10,000 nt of DNA from Magnetospirillum sp. Its GTDB lineage: Bacteria > Pseudomonadota > Alphaproteobacteria > Rhodospirillales > Magnetospirillaceae. Shown here piece by piece: positions 6,506 through 10,000 of the stretch. How positions within the stretch are numbered: position 1 is the stretch's first letter; the number at the start of each line of letters is the position of its first letter. The stretch lies in the NCBI GenBank assembly GCA_020217035.1, contig JAIWOG010000070.1:1-10000 (forward strand), given 5' to 3'. Below the pieces are notes generated by a model, which was not told the DNA's origin, did not search any database, and was given only the letters and a program-made list of their open reading frames with translations. The position numbers and the translations under genes are program-made.

Positions 6506-8276
6506 CTTCCCACGAGCGCGACAGCTTCATGGCGCAGTTGATCAGACCGACCATGGAATAGGTCTGCGGGAAATTTCCCCACAACTCGCCGGTGCGCGGG
6601 TCGATGTCTTCCGACAGCAGCCCCAAGGGGTTGCGCTTGTCCAGCACCTGTTCGAACAGGGCGCGGGCCTCGGCCTTGCGGCCGATGGCGGCCAGGGCGT
6701 CGATATACCAGAAGACGCAGATGACGAAGGCGGTCTTGGGCTTGCCGAAATCGTCCTCGGCCACGTAACGATACAGGAATCCGTCGGTGCGCAGCGCCTG
6801 GGCCACCGCGTCGACGGTGCCGGCCAGGCGCGGGTCGTCGCCGGCCAGGAAGTCGACCTCGTGCAACAGCAACAGCGTGGCGTCCATGTCGGTGCCGTCG
6901 AAGGTGGAGACGAAGCTGCCCAAGGCTTCGTTCCAGGCCCGGGCGCAGATGGTGGCGTGCAGGCGGTCGGCCTCGCGCCGCCAGAAGCTGGCGCGGTCGC
7001 CTTTGTTGATCCGTTTGGCGATCTTGGCCAGACGGTCGCAAGCAGCCCAGCACATGACGGCGGAAAAGGTGTGGACATGGGCGGAATTGCGCAATTCCCA
7101 CGGCCCGGCGTCGGGCTGGTCGAAGACGGCGATGGAGCGTTGGCCCAGGCGTTCCAATTGCTCGAACAAGGTGTCGTCGCCGGGATGGGTCAGGCGGCGG
7201 TCGAAGAAGGCGTGGGTCGAGGCCAGGACGATGCTGCCATAGACGTCGTTCTGCACCTGCAGATGGGCCTGGTTGCCCAATCGCACCGGCCCGAAGCCGC
7301 GATAGCCGGCCAGATGGTCGGCGATCACCTCGTCCATGGTGGAATCCCGCGTGATGCCGTAAACCGGGCGCAGGCCCTCCTCGTTCGAGCCCTCGACGAT
7401 GTCGCCGATATAGCGCAGGTAGTCTTCCATCATGCGGGTGACGCCCAGGCGGTTCAGCGCGTGGATGACGAAATAGGCGTCGCGCAGCCAGCAGAACCGG
7501 TAATCCCAGTTGCGTTGGGTGTCGGCGGCCTCGGGGATCGAGGTGGTCAGCGCCGCGACGATGGCGCCGGTTTCCTCGAAATTGCACACTTTCAGGGTGA
7601 TGGCGGCGCGGATCACCGCGTCCTGCCATTCAAACGGAATGGACAGCGACCGCACCCACGACCGCCAGTGCTCGGCGGTGCGTTCGAACAGGTCCCGCGC
7701 GGTGGATTCGATGCCCGCCTGCAGGCTTTCGTCGGCGCCCAGGATCATGTCCACCGGGCGGTCCAGCACGAAGGACCGTTCCTCGATGACATAGGAAATG
7801 GGGGCGTTGGTGGTCAGCCGCAGGGTCTGGTCGGCCGAGACATAGCGCACGTGGTTGCTGCCCCGGGTGATCTGCGGCGCCAACGCCCCGTTGCCGAAAC
7901 GCGGCCGCAGGCGGATGCGCAGGCGCGGCCGCCCCTGCAAGGGACGGATGCGGCGCACCACCATCGGCGGCCGGTAGATGCGTTCGTAAAGGGCGAAGCG
8001 CGGGCAGAAATCCACCACTTCGACCAGACCGCCGTGACGGTCGGACAGCACGGTGCGCAGGATGGCGGAATTGGGCAGGTAAACCTGTTCGGTGTGCACC
8101 TGGTCCACCAGGGACAGCGAGAACTCGCCGTCGATCCCGTCATTGCCGTTGACCAGCGACTGGAACACCGCGTCGCCATCCAGGCGGGGAAAGCAATTCC
8201 AGACGATGGACGCCTTGGCATCGACCAAGGCGGCGATGGTGCAATTGCCGATGATGCCAAGCTCAAGACTGGGCAT
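6495..8276 (-). CDS. glycoside hydrolase family 15 protein with trehalase-like N-terminal domain
   Basis: This 593-residue protein belongs to GH15 (glucoamylase and GH15 trehalase family, COG3387). The N-terminal trehalase-like domain begins with IGNCTIAALVDAKASIVWNC (residues 9-28). The (alpha/alpha)6 catalytic domain has the strongly conserved RNWDYRFCWLRDA (255-267). The probable general acid is E394 in GPWELRN and the probable general base is E564 in GELWGNFPQ, so the enzyme looks active. There is no signal peptide, so it should act in the cytoplasm. The start at 8276 is firm: AGGAGG (8282-8287) lies five bases upstream. The gene overlaps otsB by 14 bases and is the last gene of the ots operon. 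This context suggests it acts on trehalose or a related alpha-glucoside. Mycobacterial GH15 members are trehalases, but others are glucoamylases or glucodextranases, so the substrate is inferred only. Confidence 0.93.
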   Translation of the reverse strand: MPSLELGIIGNCTIAALVDAKASIVWNCFPRLDGDAVFQSLVNGNDGIDGEFSLSLVDQVHTEQVYLPNSAILRTVLSDRHGGLVEVVDFCPRFALYERIYRPPMVVRRIRPLQGRPRLRIRLRPRFGNGALAPQITRGSNHVRYVSADQTLRLTTNAPISYVIEERSFVLDRPVDMILGADESLQAGIESTARDLFERTAEHWRSWVRSLSIPFEWQDAVIRAAITLKVCNFEETGAIVAALTTSIPEAADTQRNWDYRFCWLRDAYFVIHALNRLGVTRMMEDYLRYIGDIVEGSNEEGLRPVYGITRDSTMDEVIADHLAGYRGFGPVRLGNQAHLQVQNDVYGSIVLASTHAFFDRRLTHPGDDTLFEQLERLGQRSIAVFDQPDAGPWELRNSAHVHTFSAVMCWAACDRLAKIAKRINKGDRASFWRREADRLHATICARAWNEALGSFVSTFDGTDMDATLLLLHEVDFLAGDDPRLAGTVDAVAQALRTDGFLYRYVAEDDFGKPKTAFVICVFWYIDALAAIGRKAEARALFEQVLDKRNPLGLLSEDIDPRTGELWGNFPQTYSMVGLINCAMKLSRSWEEAF

Positions 8277-8997
8277 GGTTTCCTCCTGTCGCTTGCCTGT
8301 GCAGTGTTCTCAGCCAGCGGCGCACCGCCTGGGGCGACGACAGCCCCCGGTTTGCTGCGCTGCCCTGGGTGCCGCCCACCCGGATGGACAATCCGTCCAG
8401 GCGGTTGACGGCGCTAAAGCCGCATTCGTCGGTGACGTCGTCGCCCACATAGACGGGCCGTCTTCCAGCAAAAACCGGATTGTCCATGAAACGCAGGATG
8501 ACCGATCCCTTGTCGGTGCCGGCGGGCATCACCTCGACCACCGCCTTGCCGTCGATCAGCCGAAGCGCCTGGTCGGCCCGTTCGACGGTGCGCCGGGCCA
8601 GGGCGCGAACCTGACCGGCCAGTTGCGGGTTGTCGCGGTAATGCAGGGCCACCCCCAGGGGCTTGCGCTCGACCAGGATGCCGGGCAGCGTCTCGGCCCC
8701 TGCCGCCAGGGCGTCCAGTTCGGGAATGGCGACCTTCGACGAGCTGGACGCGCCACCCAGCCGCCATTCGCCGCCATGGCTGCCGGCGACGTAAGCCAAT
8801 CCGGGGAACAACCGGTCGATATCGGCCAGGGCGCGGCCGCTGACCAGGGCCAAGGCGCCCCCCAATTGCGCTGCCAGTTCGCGCAGCAAGGGGGGCAGGA
8901 AATCGGGCACCACCACCAGGTCGGGTCTGGGCGCCAGGTCGATCAGCGTGCCGTCGATATCCAGGAACAGCGCCAGGGGTCGGAGGAGCCTAGACAT
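8263..8997 (-). CDS. otsB: trehalose-6-phosphate phosphatase OtsB
   Basis: This 244-residue protein is a HAD-superfamily phosphatase that removes phosphate from trehalose-6-phosphate to give trehalose. All the key motifs are present: DIDGT with nucleophile D13 and general acid D15, LVSGR with S53, the lysine K163 in GTDKG, and the metal-binding GDDVTDE (185-191). The family stretch AGSHGGE is at 71-77. The length is normal for bacterial OtsB. The start at 8997 is preferred because GGAGG (9006-9010) lies eight bases upstream and the protein then begins just before the HAD motif; the longer open frame from 9126 lies inside otsA and would add 43 unrelated residues. It overlaps otsA by 8 bases and the GH15 gene by 14, consistent with one operon and coupled translation. 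Cytoplasmic. Confidence 0.96.
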   Translation of the reverse strand: MSRLLRPLALFLDIDGTLIDLAPRPDLVVVPDFLPPLLRELAAQLGGALALVSGRALADIDRLFPGLAYVAGSHGGEWRLGGASSSSKVAIPELDALAAGAETLPGILVERKPLGVALHYRDNPQLAGQVRALARRTVERADQALRLIDGKAVVEVMPAGTDKGSVILRFMDNPVFAGRRPVYVGDDVTDECGFSAVNRLDGLSIRVGGTQGSAANRGLSSPQAVRRWLRTLHRQATGGNHAQS

Positions 8998-10000
8998 TAC
9001 GAAAACCTCCGGCCGGGCTGGTGCGCACCAGCTGACTTTGGATCGCCCGGCTTTTGCGCATGCGGGCGGCGTCCAGCAGCATGCGACCGGCCCAATGATG
9101 GATGTTGTGTTCGCTGACCAGTTCACGCATCAGCTTCATGCGTTCGCGCCGCTGGTCGGCGGGCATGGTCAGCGCCGTATACATGGCTTCGCCCATGGCC
9201 TGGATGTCGTAGGGATTGACGATCAGCGCCTCGCGCAGTTCGCGCGACGCGCCGGCGAAGGTGGACAGCACCAGCACCCCGTCCTCGTCGTCACGGGCCG
9301 CCACGAATTCCTTGGCCACCAAATTCATCCCGTCGTGCAGGCTGGACACCAGGCACAAATCGGCGGCGCGGAACAGGGTCAGCACCTCGTCCGGTTCGTG
9401 GTGGCGGGCCACCAGCAGGATCGGCCGCCAATCGTCGCGGCCGAAGCGTTCGTTGATCTCGGCGGCCAAGGTCTCCGCCTCTTCCTGGGTGATCTGATAG
9501 GCCGACAGCCGTCCACGGGTCGGCGCCGCCACCTGAAGCAGGGTAAACTGGCCGATCCATTCGGGGTGTTGCTCCAGCAGCGACTGCACGGCACGGAAGC
9601 GGTCGGCGATGCCTTTGGTGTAGTCGAAGCGCTCGACGCCGACCGCTAGGCGGATGTCGGGAGCGACGCCGTAACGCTGATGCAGCACGGCGCGGCACTG
9701 ATCGACCGGCGGGGTGTCGGCCAAGGCCGCCGGCGGCCATTCGATGGAAATGGGATAGGACCGCACCAGGGTGGTGTTGCCCTCCACGTCGCGCACCGCC
9801 GACAATTCACGGTCGATGTGGCTGGCCAGGAAGCGGTCCACCGATTCCAGGAAGTTCAGGCAATGGAACTGGGTGTGGAACCCCAGGATGGACGAGCCCA
9901 GCAGACCGGCCAGGATTTCTTCCTTCCACGGGCAGATGCTGAACATCTCGGCATTGGGCCAGGGGATGTGCCAGAAGGTGATGATGGTGGCTTCGGGCAT
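8990..10000 (-). CDS. otsA: trehalose-6-phosphate synthase OtsA (GT20), partial
   Basis: Only the C-terminal 336 residues lie in the window; the gene continues past 10000. The enzyme transfers glucose from UDP-glucose to glucose-6-phosphate to make trehalose-6-phosphate. The GT20 hallmarks are [10 protein letters not shown] (visible residues 11-20), [18 protein letters not shown] (40-57), VERFDYTKG (122-130, with the Arg and Lys that contact UDP-glucose) and [12 protein letters not shown] (223-234, with the sugar-binding Asp and Glu). The ATG at the window edge sits just before HIPWPN, which is well inside GT20 proteins, so it is not the true start; the N-terminal substrate-binding part is missing from view. 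The FWHIPWPN and ICPWKEE wording resembles a longer (about 700 residue) subfamily of GT20 synthases. That subfamily placement is an impression, and a glucosylglycerol-phosphate synthase is a less likely alternative. It is upstream of otsB and overlaps it by 8 bases. Confidence 0.94.
   Translation of the reverse strand: MPEATIITFWHIPWPNAEMFSICPWKEEILAGLLGSSILGFHTQFHCLNFLESVDRFLASHIDRELSAVRDVEGNTTLVRSYPISIEWPPAALADTPPVDQCRAVLHQRYGVAPDIRLAVGVERFDYTKGIADRFRAVQSLLEQHPEWIGQFTLLQVAAPTRGRLSAYQITQEEAETLAAEINERFGRDDWRPILLVARHHEPDEVLTLFRAADLCLVSSLHDGMNLVAKEFVAARDDEDGVLVLSTFAGASRELREALIVNPYDIQAMGEAMYTALTMPADQRRERMKLMRELVSEHNIHHWAGRMLLDAARMRKSRAIQSQLVRTSPAGGFRNV

Noticed and set aside
6861..8408. Open frame of 515 codons on the plus strand, antisense to the GH15 gene
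   Set aside because: The opposite strand carries complete GH15 motifs with both catalytic glutamates; the plus-strand product shows no recognisable fold or motif.

Overview
The window is GC-rich, densely coded DNA, apparently from an alphaproteobacterium. The protein style and the combination of genes suggest a Rhodospirillales or Magnetospirillum-like organism. That taxonomic guess rests on general impression only, because there is no rRNA or other marker here. I recognise seven protein-coding genes. I see no tRNA, rRNA, CRISPR array, insertion sequence or phage gene.

Region 1 (92-4885, minus strand) is a complete three-gene operon read right to left: prkA (AAA+ serine protein kinase PrkA/YeaG), yeaH/yhbH (DUF444 protein with a von Willebrand A-type domain), and spoVR/ycgB. 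This trio is widely conserved in bacteria, including ones that never sporulate. In E. coli it is linked to starvation, stationary phase and nitrogen stress, but its molecular job is poorly understood. The 91 bases to the left of spoVR (1-91) are AT-rich and hold no gene or convincing terminator that I can see.

Region 2 (4886-5148) is a 263-base divergent intergenic region between prkA and a rightward gene. It holds a good candidate sigma-54 promoter for prkA (5046-5062) and a cluster of alternating inverted-repeat arms (5071-5110). Inside the predicted prkA leader there are also two smaller palindromes (4986-4998 and 5007-5028). A weak sigma-70-like promoter for the rightward gene overlaps the repeats.

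Region 3 (5149-6483, plus strand) is a lone gene for a homoserine-dehydrogenase-like NAD(P)-binding oxidoreductase with a C-terminal SAF domain (COG4091 type). Its substrate is not established.

Region 4 (6495 to beyond 10000, minus strand) is a trehalose operon with overlapping genes: otsA (trehalose-6-phosphate synthase, N-terminus outside the window), otsB (trehalose-6-phosphate phosphatase), and a glycoside hydrolase family 15 protein with an N-terminal trehalase-like domain. It converges on the SAF gene with only 11 bases between stop codons. OtsA and OtsB would make trehalose from UDP-glucose and glucose-6-phosphate. The GH15 enzyme may hydrolyse trehalose or a related alpha-glucoside.

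Overall the window looks like ordinary chromosome carrying two stress and starvation operons. The best candidates for something undescribed are the control region at 4886-5148, the biochemical role of the PrkA-YeaH-SpoVR trio, and the substrates of the SAF oxidoreductase and the GH15 enzyme.
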